64,000 nt of DNA, taken from NCBI GenBank assembly GCA_018402545.1, contig JAGYIL010000001.1, positions 1,364,001 through 1,428,000 of the forward strand, written 5' to 3'. A program made the position numbers and the translations under genes. This document shows, in pieces, positions 34,784 through 44,267 of the stretch (positions within the stretch are counted from its first letter, which is position 1; each line of letters starts with the position of its first letter). This stretch comes from Saccharospirillum sp. (GTDB lineage: Bacteria; Pseudomonadota; Gammaproteobacteria; Pseudomonadales; Natronospirillaceae). The notes under the pieces were generated by a model that was not told where the DNA came from, did no database searches, and saw nothing but the letters and a program-made list of their open reading frames with translations.

Positions 34784-35778
34784 AAAAGAAGCTGGCTAAC
34801 TGTGTTGCGCTCAACCAGCGTCGGCTCAAACTGACTGGCTTGGCTTTCAGCCTTGTTGTAAATGCCATCCAACGCCATCCGCGCCGACGCCTGTGCCATT
34901 TCAAACATCGGGAAATGCAGGGTGGTGAGCTTGGGGTTAACGTACTGGGCGGTCAGGCTGTTATCGAACCCGATGAGCGACAACTGGTCCGGTACCCGAA
35001 TGCCATGGTGTTCGGCCGATTCCAGCACACCAAAGGCCATTTCATCGTTACCGGCAAACACGGCGGTTCCATCAAACTGGCGTTCGAGCAGGGTTTCCAT
35101 GGCCTGATAGCCACCGGCGAGTTCGAAGTAAGTGTTGACGACCCAGTCATCCGGCACCGCAATGCCGGCCTCCGACATGGCCCGGTGATAGCCCTGAAGT
35201 CGATCGTGGGCATCCGGCTTCCAGGTCTGGCCCATAATGCAGGCAATGCGCCGGTGCCCCTTGTCCAGCAGGTAACGTGTTGCGCGGTAGCCACCGAGTT
35301 CGTTGTCGAGCGATACACAGCGGTGACTGAGCGTTGTGACCGGGTGGTTGATCAGGAACACCGGCACACGCTGGTTTAACTCGACCAGCTCTGCATCTTC
35401 CAGTCGTTCCACCATCAACAGCAAACCATCGACCTGCCGGTTCACCAGAAATTCTATGGCTTCACGCTCAAGGTCGGCATCACCGTGTCCGGCGGCGATG
35501 ATCAGGTGCTTGTGAGCCTGGCGCAGGGTATTTTCGACCCCGGCCATCATCGGCCCGTAAAACGGGCCCTCCAGTTTGGAAACGACCATGCCAATGGCAT
35601 TGGACCGGCTGGAAGCCAGCGACTGAGCCGCCGAATTGGGCCGGTAACCCAGGGCCTGCATCGCCTGGTTTACCCGTATTTTGGTTTTCTCCGTCACCCG
35701 GTCGCTGCCGTTGATCACCCGGGACACAGTCGCCTGGGATACACCCGCCAGGTCGGAGACTTCTTTCATGGTGATCAT
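34780..35778 (-). CDS. LacI-family transcriptional regulator
   Basis: A 332-residue LacI/GalR regulator. The N-terminal helix-turn-helix MKEVSDLAGVSQATVSRVING is at residues 4-24, and a hinge with a sugar-binding periplasmic-protein-like domain (about 60-330) follows. It is next to GH16 and GH3 genes, so it probably senses an oligosaccharide from beta-glucan. An exact LacI-type operator at 40437 may be a target. The start ATG at 35778 follows GAGGG by 8 bases; an internal ATG lies at 35769. The stop codon falls inside the last repeat unit. Confidence 0.93.
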   Translation of the reverse strand: MITMKEVSDLAGVSQATVSRVINGSDRVTEKTKIRVNQAMQALGYRPNSAAQSLASSRSNAIGMVVSKLEGPFYGPMMAGVENTLRQAHKHLIIAAGHGDADLEREAIEFLVNRQVDGLLLMVERLEDAELVELNQRVPVFLINHPVTTLSHRCVSLDNELGGYRATRYLLDKGHRRIACIMGQTWKPDAHDRLQGYHRAMSEAGIAVPDDWVVNTYFELAGGYQAMETLLERQFDGTAVFAGNDEMAFGVLESAEHHGIRVPDQLSLIGFDNSLTAQYVNPKLTTLHFPMFEMAQASARMALDGIYNKAESQASQFEPTLVERNTVSQLLL

Positions 35779-35838
35779 CGGGTGCCCTCACAGTATATGA
35801 CTGCGAGCATTATTCAGCCGGGCCCAGGCGTCAAGTCT

Positions 35839-36978
35839 TCAGGGTTGATAACCCGGCACTGTCTCTGCATCCGGGTTGCGTGTGGCACAACCGGCACCGG
35901 TAACCGCATCGACATCGCACTGGTACACCCGAACGTAATCGACTTTCATCGTTTGCGGAAATACATCGGCATCGATGCCTTTCTCGTTCACATTGGCAGG
36001 CCAGTTACCGCCCACAGCTAGGTTCAAAATCAGATGAAACGGTTTGTTGAACGGAGCGCTGCCACTACCAATAACCAGTTCATCGGTCTCGGGGTCCGTA
36101 TACTGTGAATACCAACCGGCATCGGTCTGCGTAGCATAGTGCTGACCATCGACATACCAGCGAATCTCGCCGGATTGCCATTCAATGGCGTAATGGTGAA
36201 AGCCTTCGGCCGGGCTCTCATTGGGTCCGAAATCATAGGAGATGCCAGAGTAGCGATTATTGGGCCATTCCTGACCATAGTGCAGGGTGCCGTGTACACG
36301 ATGCTCGGGCGTGCCCGGTACCGCGCCGTCCGCGTCGCTCTGCGTTTCCAGATTCACGGCTTCCATAATGTCGATCTCGCCAGAGGCGGCCCAGCCACCA
36401 TAAACCCAGTCGGTCGGCAGCATCCAGATTGCAGGCCAGGTGCCCTGACCGGCAGGCAGTTGCGCCCTAATTTCAAACCTACCATAGCGCCAGTCACCTT
36501 TGTTTAAACTGCGCAGGCGTGCAGATGTATAGGGCAGGGTGCGGGTGTCGTTCGGATCAAAAGCCGGGTCTTCCAGGTTGGCGACAGGGCCGGTGAAATC
36601 CTCTTTTATCGCTTTAATAACCAAAGCACCGTCGTCAATAAACGCATTACTCGCCTGGTCGGTGTAGCACTGCTGTTCATTATTGCCGCCGCCCCAGCAA
36701 TTTTGTTCGTAGCTCCACTTGGCCGGATCGATCGCTGAGCCATCAAACTCATCCGACCACACCAGTCGCCAGTTTTTATCGGCCGGGTGATGCCTTGAAT
36801 GATCAGAACCCGGTGTTGGTTCGGGCGTTGAATCACCGGTGTCTGTGTCCGTTTCTGCGTCAGTTTCTGTGGAGGTGTCCAGGCAACCCGATAACAAAAA
36901 GGCCATCAGCATAGCGGCCGTAATCGCTAACTTTCCCGGTGAATAGTTGCGGTTATTGTTAAATTCAATCTGGTTCAT
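35839..36978 (-). CDS. GH16 family endo-beta-glucanase lipoprotein (laminarinase-like)
   Basis: A 379-residue secreted enzyme. A signal peptide ends in a lipobox with LLSGC (Cys32), followed by a Thr/Asp/Glu linker to about residue 60. The GH16 jelly-roll (about 70-365) carries the ExDxxE catalytic motif: Glu201 (nucleophile), Asp203 and Glu206 (acid/base) in GEIDIMEAVN. The arrangement is typical of endo-1,3-beta-glucanases acting on laminarin. It is probably anchored in the outer membrane. It is divergent from the GH3 gene (203 bp), which would finish the oligosaccharides. Confidence 0.93.
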   Translation of the reverse strand: MNQIEFNNNRNYSPGKLAITAAMLMAFLLSGCLDTSTETDAETDTDTGDSTPEPTPGSDHSRHHPADKNWRLVWSDEFDGSAIDPAKWSYEQNCWGGGNNEQQCYTDQASNAFIDDGALVIKAIKEDFTGPVANLEDPAFDPNDTRTLPYTSARLRSLNKGDWRYGRFEIRAQLPAGQGTWPAIWMLPTDWVYGGWAASGEIDIMEAVNLETQSDADGAVPGTPEHRVHGTLHYGQEWPNNRYSGISYDFGPNESPAEGFHHYAIEWQSGEIRWYVDGQHYATQTDAGWYSQYTDPETDELVIGSGSAPFNKPFHLILNLAVGGNWPANVNEKGIDADVFPQTMKVDYVRVYQCDVDAVTGAGCATRNPDAETVPGYQP

Positions 36979-37181
36979 ACGTCCAGTCCTTTAAGCCTAA
37001 AACCTGAGAAGTCATTGGCATGGTAAAGGGTTAGGGCTTACCCGTTCTGCAGAAATACTGACCAATCCTCCAATCCGCTGTTCCACATGCTTCGCACCGC
37101 CCATGATCTGCGCTGGCTCGACTCTTAGCTTGAATACCAGCTATGAACACCTGAATCCCAACAACAAGAAGCGGGACTACG

Positions 37182-40100
37182 ATGAAACAAATAACCACAG
37201 TACTGACGGTGAGCGCACTGGCGCTGTTGGTGGGCTGCGGCCCTTCCGATAAAGATGATAACGACAATGGCAATAGCGGCGGAAATGGCGGGGGCGGCAG
37301 CGAATCCATCAGTTACAGAACCGACCATAACGACTGGCCTGACATTACCAGCAAAGTAGCGCTCGATCCGGCCATTGAAGCCGAAGTCGATGCACTGCTG
37401 GCGGCCATGACACTGGAAGAAAAAGTCGGCCAGATGGTGCAGCCGGAAATAAAAAGCGCCTCGCCTCAGGATGTGATTGACTACCACCTGGGCTCGGTAT
37501 TGAACGGCGGCGGCTCCTGGCCAAACAACGACAAAACGGCCAGCCTGGCCGACTGGGTAGACCTGGCCGACCAATACTGGTCAGCCTCGATGGACACAAC
37601 CGACGGCAAAGCGGCCATCCCGTTAATTTGGGGTACCGATGCCGTTCACGGTCACAGCAACGTCTATGACACCACCTTGTTCCCGCATAACATCGGCCTG
37701 GGCGCCGCGAACGATGCAGACCTGATCAAGCGCATCGGTGCCGCAACCGCCAAACAGGTTGTGGCAACCGGCATCGACTGGACGTTCGCGCCGACGCTGG
37801 CAGTGGTTCGGGATGATCGCTGGGGCCGCACCTACGAAGGCTATTCGGAAGATGGCGAACTGGTTTTTCAATACGGCGGCGCCATGGTTGAAGGCCTGCA
37901 GGGTGACTTTTCCGAATCTCACGTAGTTGCCACAGCGAAGCACTTCATTGGCGATGGCGGCACCGATCTGGGTGATGACCAGGGCGATAACCTGGCCGAT
38001 GAAAACACGCTGATCAACGTGCATGGCCAGGGTTACTATTCATCGCTGGAAGCGGGCGTACAGACCGTGATGGCCACGTTCAACAGCTGGCAGGGTGAGA
38101 AAATTCACGGCCACGAATACCTGATGAACGATGTGCTGAAAGAAAAAATGAACTTCGATGGCTTCGTCGTCTCCGACTGGAACGGCCACGGCCAGGTGAC
38201 CGGCTGCTCCAATGACGATTGCGTGCAGGCGGTGAACGCCGGCATCGATATGTTCATGGTGCCGGATGACTGGAAAGCCTTCATCGCCAACACCATTCAG
38301 TCGGTCAACGACGGTGATATCAGCATGGCGCGCATCGACGATGCCGTGCGTCGTATCCTGCGGGTAAAACTGCGTGCGGGCCTGTTCGATAAACCCAAGC
38401 CCTCCGAGCGCGATGGTGCCGGTGATTCAGACCTTATGCACGGCGATGCAGTGCAGGCACTGGCGCGTGAAGCGGTGCGTGAATCCCAGGTATTGTTGAA
38501 GAACGAAGGTGGCGTATTGCCACTCGGCAAAGACCTGAACATTCTGGTCGCCGGCAACTCAGCCAACAGCCTGGAGAACCAGACCGGCGGCTGGACGCTG
38601 ACCTGGCAAGGCACCGGCAACGCCAATGCCGACTTCCCCAATGCCGACACGATCTTCGATGGTCTGGTGGAAGTGATGGGCGAGGGCACAGGTTCACTGA
38701 CGTTGAACGAAGACGGCTCTCAGGCTGACGACACCTACGATGTCATCATCGCCGTTATCGGAGAAACACCCTACGCCGAAGGCAACGGAGACATCTCCAA
38801 GTTCGATACCATGGCGTTCGATGAGCACTACGAAGTCGACGCTCAACTGCTTGCAGACCTGCGCGCAAGCGCACCGGGCACACCGATTGTTACTCTGTAT
38901 GTGGGCGGTCGCCCATTGTGGATGAATCCGCAGCTGAATCTGTCGGATGCGTTTGTCGCCTCCTGGCTGCCAGGTACTGAAGGCACGGGTGTCGCCGATG
39001 TTCTGTTTGGTGACCACCCCTTTACCGGCAAGCTTTCCTACAGCTGGCCCGTCAGCGATTGCCAGGTACCGGTTAACCGGAACGATGGCGAAACACCGCT
39101 GTTTGCCTATGGCTATGGACTGACTACGGAAGAAGACGGCAGTGTGCCGGTATTGGCTGAAGAGCGCTCCGACACAGGCTGCGACGCACCCGATGTGTCT
39201 GAAGCCGGCACCACAGAAGAGCCGCTCGATATTTTCACCAATGGCGCCAGCCAGGGTGAATACACGTTGCGAATTGGTGGCCCCTCCAACTGGGGTGGCG
39301 TAGAAGTCAGCGTTGACCCTGCAGCTACAACCACCTTACCGGGCAATGAGCTCACCGTAACCACGCAAGATGGCCTGGTGCAGCACAGCGCCAAGCGAAT
39401 TGACTGGGCAGGCATTGGCCAGTTCTACAGCCAGAACCAGGAAGCGGCCGTGGGTGCCGATCTTTCACCCTATGCCAATTCGAAGACCAACATCGTTTTC
39501 AGAGCCAGGGTCAATGAGGCGCTGACCTCCAACCTCCTGAACCTCAGTGTCCATTGCGTGTACCCCTGCATGGGCGAGATCAACATCGCCGGGCTGATCA
39601 ACGACCTGACGCCGGGCGAGTGGTCTGACGTATCCGTTCCCTTGCAGTGCCTGATCGATGACGGCCTGGATATTACCAACGTGAATACGCCATTCCTGTT
39701 GTACACGGACGACACCTTTGACGTGTCTCTGGAAAACATACGCTGGGAGCCGTTCACCGCTGACGAAAACCCGGATTGCGAAGCCATAGCGCCGACCGAA
39801 CCGAATCCGGCCGTTACTGCAGCGACTGATGTGTATATCGATGGCATTGCTGATACCGACCTGTTCAATGCGCCGTCAGTCTGGGCCGCGAACATCAACG
39901 ACTGGTCTGGTGACCCGAGCTTTGTGACGCTGGACCCTGCCTTTGACGATGGCGATAGCCTGGTCATCGACGCTCAGTACGCCGCCACGGCCGATCGCAA
40001 AGGCGTTGTACAGCTGATGATGAAGGGCGCAACGGATCTGTCTTCCCTGGCGGCCACAGGCCGGGTTCAGTTCGACCTGAAAGCGGTTGATCTGGCCGGT

Positions 40101-40337
40101 GCCACCGGCATGGTGGGCAAGATCGTCTGCAACGCCAATACTGAAACCTGCAGCACTGGCGACGTAGCGCTGACGGTGACCGAGGGGGTCTGGGAAACCA
40201 ACGAACTGGTGTTTGCAGACTACCCGGATCTGGATTTCGTCAACATCACCTCGATTCTGGAAATACTGCCGATCTGGGCAGACGACCATGCCAACGTGCA
40301 TTTCCAGATAGACAATGTTCAGATCCTTACCGACTGA
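37182..40337 (+). CDS. GH3 family exo-beta-glucosidase lipoprotein
   Basis: A 1051-residue lipoprotein with lipobox ALLVGC (Cys19), then an Asp/Asn/Gly-rich linker. The GH3 barrel (about residues 60-400) has the nucleophile Asp332 in GFVVSDWNG, and the GH3 C-terminal alpha/beta domain follows (about 440-660). About 370 residues follow that resemble the C-terminal module of ExoP-type exo-1,3/1,4-beta-glucanases, with beta-sandwich, carbohydrate-binding character. It should release glucose from laminarin- or cellulose-derived oligosaccharides at the cell surface or in the periplasm. Confidence 0.93.
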   Translation: MKQITTVLTVSALALLVGCGPSDKDDNDNGNSGGNGGGGSESISYRTDHNDWPDITSKVALDPAIEAEVDALLAAMTLEEKVGQMVQPEIKSASPQDVIDYHLGSVLNGGGSWPNNDKTASLADWVDLADQYWSASMDTTDGKAAIPLIWGTDAVHGHSNVYDTTLFPHNIGLGAANDADLIKRIGAATAKQVVATGIDWTFAPTLAVVRDDRWGRTYEGYSEDGELVFQYGGAMVEGLQGDFSESHVVATAKHFIGDGGTDLGDDQGDNLADENTLINVHGQGYYSSLEAGVQTVMATFNSWQGEKIHGHEYLMNDVLKEKMNFDGFVVSDWNGHGQVTGCSNDDCVQAVNAGIDMFMVPDDWKAFIANTIQSVNDGDISMARIDDAVRRILRVKLRAGLFDKPKPSERDGAGDSDLMHGDAVQALAREAVRESQVLLKNEGGVLPLGKDLNILVAGNSANSLENQTGGWTLTWQGTGNANADFPNADTIFDGLVEVMGEGTGSLTLNEDGSQADDTYDVIIAVIGETPYAEGNGDISKFDTMAFDEHYEVDAQLLADLRASAPGTPIVTLYVGGRPLWMNPQLNLSDAFVASWLPGTEGTGVADVLFGDHPFTGKLSYSWPVSDCQVPVNRNDGETPLFAYGYGLTTEEDGSVPVLAEERSDTGCDAPDVSEAGTTEEPLDIFTNGASQGEYTLRIGGPSNWGGVEVSVDPAATTTLPGNELTVTTQDGLVQHSAKRIDWAGIGQFYSQNQEAAVGADLSPYANSKTNIVFRARVNEALTSNLLNLSVHCVYPCMGEINIAGLINDLTPGEWSDVSVPLQCLIDDGLDITNVNTPFLLYTDDTFDVSLENIRWEPFTADENPDCEAIAPTEPNPAVTAATDVYIDGIADTDLFNAPSVWAANINDWSGDPSFVTLDPAFDDGDSLVIDAQYAATADRKGVVQLMMKGATDLSSLAATGRVQFDLKAVDLAGATGMVGKIVCNANTETCSTGDVALTVTEGVWETNELVFADYPDLDFVNITSILEILPIWADDHANVHFQIDNVQILTD

Positions 40338-40370
40338 TTACTGTCTTATAACGCTTTCATTGCGTGTTTT

Positions 40371-40395
40371 GCCGGGCCCTGTGCCCGGCTTTTTT
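40371..40395 (+). terminator. Rho-independent terminator after the GH3 gene
   Basis: A perfect 7-bp stem pairs GCCGGGC (40371-40377) with GCCCGGC (40383-40389), with a 5-nt loop and a run of six T. Confidence 0.9.
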
Positions 40396-40436
40396 ATGCG
40401 TATCCATCCGGTTACACAGGTTACACTTTGTTATAA

Positions 40437-40450
40437 TGTAAGCGCTTACA
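40437..40450. promoter_or_regulatory. LacI-family operator TGTAAGCGCTTACA
   Basis: A perfect 14-bp palindrome with the central CG of LacI/GalR operators, 107 bp before the AraC-type gene. The LacI regulator at 34780 is the obvious candidate binder. No copy of similar quality was seen upstream of the GH16 or GH3 gene. Confidence 0.72.
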
Positions 40451-40556
40451 TTTTGCCGGGCAGGGTGTAGTCTCCTTTCAAGGCTGGTTCGTTCGTAAAG
40501 CCACAGAGCCTGAAACACGATGTACAAAAACAACAACACGTGTGAGGAATTTAGGG

Positions 40557-41348
40557 ATGACGCATGTCAATGCCTTGCTGGCGCTAATGCAATTCAAAAC
40601 AGACGGTAAGCACTACCAGTCCCGCATTATTCAGCCCGGTCGTGAAGAAATCGAACTGGTACTGGATGGCCAGGCCGTCTGCCAGGTAGAGGGAGGCTGT
40701 TATACCGTTGGCCCGGGCCATCTGGTCTGGCACCGCAGTGGCGACCGCACCATCTTCAGCAACGCCCGTTCAGACGACTACGAATGCCTGGTACTCGCCT
40801 TCGCCACCGACCCGGTCAACAAGCCGCCGCTGTCGCGTGTATCCTACTGGCACAGCCGCATCAGCCCACGTCAGTTCTGTGACGATGCCCTCGGCTACTA
40901 CGACCAGGCACGCACAGTCCAGGCCATGCCTGGCCAGCAAATCGCCATCGATGCCGAGTTCTGCCAGTACCTATATGGTTGTTGCAAAGTGCACTCACAG
41001 CCCGTTGATACCGGCGCAAACCTGCCAGACCGCTCTCTGCACCGGGCACTCTCCTATATTGCCGACCACTACAGCAAACCCATAACCGTCGATGCCATTG
41101 CCGCCGCAGCGCACGTCAGCGCCTCGCAACTGTACAACCTGTTTCGGGCGCAACTGGGTAAAACACCGCACCAGTCGTTGTTGCAATACCGGATGGAAAA
41201 GGCGGTGCAGCTGCTGATACATCAGCGGCCGCTCAAGCAAGTCGTCAACGCCTGTGGGTTTGAATCGGAGAGTGGGTTTATTAGGGCGTTCAAGAAGCGG
41301 TACGGAATACCGCCAGGTGAGTATGTTCGGGATATGGAGGTTGTGTGA
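40557..41348 (+). CDS. AraC-family regulator with cupin-type sensor domain
   Basis: A 263-residue regulator. The N-terminal AraC-binding cupin (about residues 10-150, with GPGHLVWHRSGD) probably senses a sugar. The C-terminal DNA-binding domain (about 165-260) has ITVDAIAAAAHVSASQLYNLFR and QVVNACGFESESGFIRAFKK. The ATG at 40557 fits a GAGG 11 bases upstream. A LacI operator in its promoter region suggests a cascade in which LacI controls this activator of the glucan locus. Confidence 0.88.
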   Translation: MTHVNALLALMQFKTDGKHYQSRIIQPGREEIELVLDGQAVCQVEGGCYTVGPGHLVWHRSGDRTIFSNARSDDYECLVLAFATDPVNKPPLSRVSYWHSRISPRQFCDDALGYYDQARTVQAMPGQQIAIDAEFCQYLYGCCKVHSQPVDTGANLPDRSLHRALSYIADHYSKPITVDAIAAAAHVSASQLYNLFRAQLGKTPHQSLLQYRMEKAVQLLIHQRPLKQVVNACGFESESGFIRAFKKRYGIPPGEYVRDMEVV

Positions 41349-41451
41349 TCTGGGTTTTAACCAACCCAGGGCCGAACTGCTATGAGCCAAGCTTTGATAG
41401 CCACTTAAAACAGGTGCCTATTGCGCCTCAGTTCGGATTTACTACCCGATA

Positions 41452-41742
41452 TTAGAGTTTACTCATCTCACTAACTGTAATGGAAGCAATAGCGCCTTCA
41501 GTTGCTGTCTTGTTAGCAAGAATGTGAGGGCTTTTAAGATGGTCTTGCCAAAGCTCGCGGTTCTCCCAGATCTCATAAAACATGAATAGAGCCGGGTTGT
41601 CGTTGTCCTGATGCAGGTCATACTGAATGCAGCCTGCTTCTTTCAGGGTTGGTTCAATCAATTTGGAAAGGGCGGTGCGTACCACACTCTCCTGGCCGGC
41701 ACTGGCTTCAATGCTTGCAACAATGACTAGTTTTTCGCTCAT
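41452..41742 (-). CDS. Antibiotic biosynthesis monooxygenase (ABM) domain protein
   Basis: A 96-residue dimeric ferredoxin-like protein of the ABM/YgiN family. Recognisable parts are the VIVASIEASAGQES start, then CIQYDLHQD and FMFYEIWENRELWQDHLKSPH. YgiN-type members are quinol monooxygenases; others are structural homologues of unknown role. It lies 62 bp downstream of the acetyl-CoA hydrolase gene on the same strand, possibly in one unit. Confidence 0.85.
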   Translation of the reverse strand: MSEKLVIVASIEASAGQESVVRTALSKLIEPTLKEAGCIQYDLHQDNDNPALFMFYEIWENRELWQDHLKSPHILANKTATEGAIASITVSEMSKL

Positions 41743-41804
41743 CTCAATTTGCCTCTTTGTTGAGTAACTTTAGCGACCATAGCCTGGTCTATTAGCCCCG
41801 GGAG

Positions 41805-43790
41805 TTAGACTCCCGCTTTTTTTAATCCGAAAACGAGTAAACGGCGATCCAGCCAGTCCTTAAACCCATGAATATTGTCCAGTTTCATGCGTTGTAGCAA
41901 TGGGGCGTAGCATTCTTGCCCTGAACCCATTATCAATGCCTGGCATAGCGTATTCACCTTACCAGAGGGGGTAGAGGTGCGGGCTTTTAGTTGCTTCAGG
42001 GCTTTCCCAATCTTCAATTCATCCTCGCTGAAGTCGCAACCGAAGGGGAATGCCGGAAACAGATCCTCTTGTTGAAAATCGCTGAGTACTTCCTCTATGG
42101 CAGCTGGTGTGTTTCCTTGCCACTCAGCCGGCAGCCTGAAGTTCCGATCTACTTTGCCGGCTTTTTGGGCCTGTTTTAATAACCCGGGCTGGAATCTTGA
42201 GTCGGCAATGCGGATTAACGCCAGATAAACCTGCTCATCGGCCTTGCCGCGCAAGTCGGCGATTCCGTATTCGGTGACAACGATATCACGTAGGTGGCGC
42301 GGAATAGTGCAATGCCCATAGGAAAACACGATGTTGGAGTGTGTTTTTCCTCCTGAGGTACGGGTGCTGCGAATCGTTAATATAGACCGTGCATCGTCAA
42401 GTTCATGGGCCATGGCGACAAAGTTGTATTGTCCGCCAACGCCGCTTAGTACACGACCATCTTCCAATCCATCAGAGACCGCGGCGCCATCCAGTTTGCA
42501 TAGCATCGCGGAGTTTACAAAACGGCTGGATACCCGTTGTGCCACTTTTAGGCGCTGATCGCCAAAACGGTGGTCATTCAGGTCGTTAATGTAGTTGACG
42601 CTGCTCATGCAAATACGCTGGCGCTGTTCGGGCGTCAGCTCTGCAAGCTTTTTATAGAAATCCCTGGGCCCCAGGTAGAACCCGCCATGCATGACCACGC
42701 CTTGTTGCAAACGGGGGTCATCGCTTTGCTCCTGATCCAGAATGCCCTGATTGATCTGCTCCTGTAACCCGGCGTCGGCGTACACTCTTCGGCTCAGAAT
42801 ACCTGCTTCAAGCAAATGGATGAAACCATCTACCATCATCTCGCTGCAGCCATACAAGCCCTTTGCAAAAGGTTCAGTTCCGCCGCACTCTTCAGCAACC
42901 GGAAAGCGCTCTGCCAGGTTAAGGCGGCGGTAAAGCTCTTGCCAGACTGCATTGTTCTGATGCCGTAGGCAGGTACTGTAAATCAATGCCGAGCCCAGTG
43001 ACCCTATGCCGACCTGCAAAGTACCGCCATCTTTTAACAGGCTACTGGCATAAAAGCCAATTATATGGTCCTGGGGGCTGATGGGTTTTTGCGGTGCTGA
43101 AAAAAGCGGGTAGTCAGCCTCTGTATCTTGCAATACAAAGTCAAAGGTAGAGACAGGAACGGCGGCATCCAGGCCGAAGAAGGGCAGGTTGGTGTTGCAT
43201 TCTGCTACCAAGGCGATTGGCTTTTCGTCGGTCTCCGCCGCGCGCAGCTTTATAAATATATCCAGCGATAAATCAGGGTTGCAACTTAGGCTGAACTGGT
43301 GCGGATAGTCGGGGTCTTCATCGGGGGCTACTAACTGGCCAACGACATTAACACCCAGTGCGATCAGATCACGCATGGCGTGGGTGTAGTTGGTGCAGAT
43401 ATACCGGTGTTGCTGCTCAGGGTGATTAAGGAAATTACCGGCCTGGAAGAAGAACTCAGAAACCTTTACATTGTCAGGCAATTGATGATCGAGCACATCT
43501 CTGGCGTACTCCAGCTCAGGTATGTCGCCGTAAAGCCGTTCGACAAATGGGTCCATAAAGCGCTTTTCGAGGCCGGGCGCCGGCTTCGGTGGCACCAGTG
43601 ACAGTGCGGTGACGATATGCAGTTCAATGCCAGGGTCCGCTTTTGCACGCTGATATAAGGCGTTTGCAAAGTGAATGGGTTTCCCCAGGCCGAGCGGCAG
43701 GCCCAGGGTGATCTTCTTGCCCACTCGCTGAATTACCCGGTCAACACATGCGTCACTGTTAGAAACTCTTTGTGGGTGCTCATGGCTCAT
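41805..43790 (-). CDS. Acetyl-CoA hydrolase/transferase family protein
   Basis: A 661-residue protein of the class I CoA-transferase/acetyl-CoA hydrolase family. Typical blocks are LSGVGGQYNF, a C-terminal acetyl-CoA hydrolase domain and VVTEYGIADLRGK. It is longer than the usual 430-540 residues because of an extra C-terminal region of about 130 residues. It probably exchanges or hydrolyses short acyl-CoA esters in the cytoplasm. The exact acyl group is unknown. A perfect CRP-type site lies 168 bp upstream, suggesting carbon control. Confidence 0.85.
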   Translation of the reverse strand: MSHEHPQRVSNSDACVDRVIQRVGKKITLGLPLGLGKPIHFANALYQRAKADPGIELHIVTALSLVPPKPAPGLEKRFMDPFVERLYGDIPELEYARDVLDHQLPDNVKVSEFFFQAGNFLNHPEQQHRYICTNYTHAMRDLIALGVNVVGQLVAPDEDPDYPHQFSLSCNPDLSLDIFIKLRAAETDEKPIALVAECNTNLPFFGLDAAVPVSTFDFVLQDTEADYPLFSAPQKPISPQDHIIGFYASSLLKDGGTLQVGIGSLGSALIYSTCLRHQNNAVWQELYRRLNLAERFPVAEECGGTEPFAKGLYGCSEMMVDGFIHLLEAGILSRRVYADAGLQEQINQGILDQEQSDDPRLQQGVVMHGGFYLGPRDFYKKLAELTPEQRQRICMSSVNYINDLNDHRFGDQRLKVAQRVSSRFVNSAMLCKLDGAAVSDGLEDGRVLSGVGGQYNFVAMAHELDDARSILTIRSTRTSGGKTHSNIVFSYGHCTIPRHLRDIVVTEYGIADLRGKADEQVYLALIRIADSRFQPGLLKQAQKAGKVDRNFRLPAEWQGNTPAAIEEVLSDFQQEDLFPAFPFGCDFSEDELKIGKALKQLKARTSTPSGKVNTLCQALIMGSGQECYAPLLQRMKLDNIHGFKDWLDRRLLVFGLKKAGV

Positions 43791-44267
43791 GAATAGACCC
43801 TTGTTGTTAATGCATCCAGCTTATCTGAGTTTGATATTAATAAAAACTATTATAAACCGAAAGCTAATAGCTAATACTGTGGGTTTGTGTGTTCTGGTTG
43901 CGGCTTGGTCGGGCTGTCGGGCTAGTGCTGTATGGAATATAGTAGGCGTTTTAATTATGTGAACATTGTCACAATCCATGATCGCACGTCCTCGCTTGTC
44001 ACCATGAATACTGGCCTTCTAGCCATTTTAGTAGGACTATGCCTCGGCTGGATTTTATAGGGATGTAAGTTGACCAGAATCAGCGAACCTGACAGCTCGC
44101 ATGAGCGGGCTGACTTTGGTCATGATATGCCACAACCTGTGTGCGTAGCATGTTTCCAAAGGCAGTAATATCCCACCCTGAAAATCCCCAATGGTTGAAG
44201 AACCGATTTTCCTGCTGTTCTGCAACAACCGAAAACATTACAACCGAACGTTAAGAAGGATTTTGGC
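43791..44267. other. Divergent intergenic region with a CRP site, no gene
   Basis: 477 bp between divergent genes. Apart from the CRP-type palindrome at 43958 nothing stands out: no open frame with a ribosome-binding site and no repeat shared with the window's families. Confidence 0.6.
43958..43973. promoter_or_regulatory. Perfect CRP/Vfr-type site
   Basis: TGTGA-ACATTG-TCACA (43958-43973) matches the CRP consensus half-sites exactly with the right 6-bp spacing, in an AT-rich flank. It is 168 bp from the acetyl-CoA hydrolase start and 295 bp from the secreted protein start. Confidence 0.75.

Noticed and set aside
34011-34834. Several short overlapping open frames sharing the same peptide inside the 33.9-kb array
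   Set aside because: They are translations of the repeated DNA, differ mainly by copy, and lack start signals.
41350-41369. Terminator after the AraC gene (CTGGGTT/AACCCAG)
   Set aside because: The 7-bp hairpin lacks a T run on either strand.
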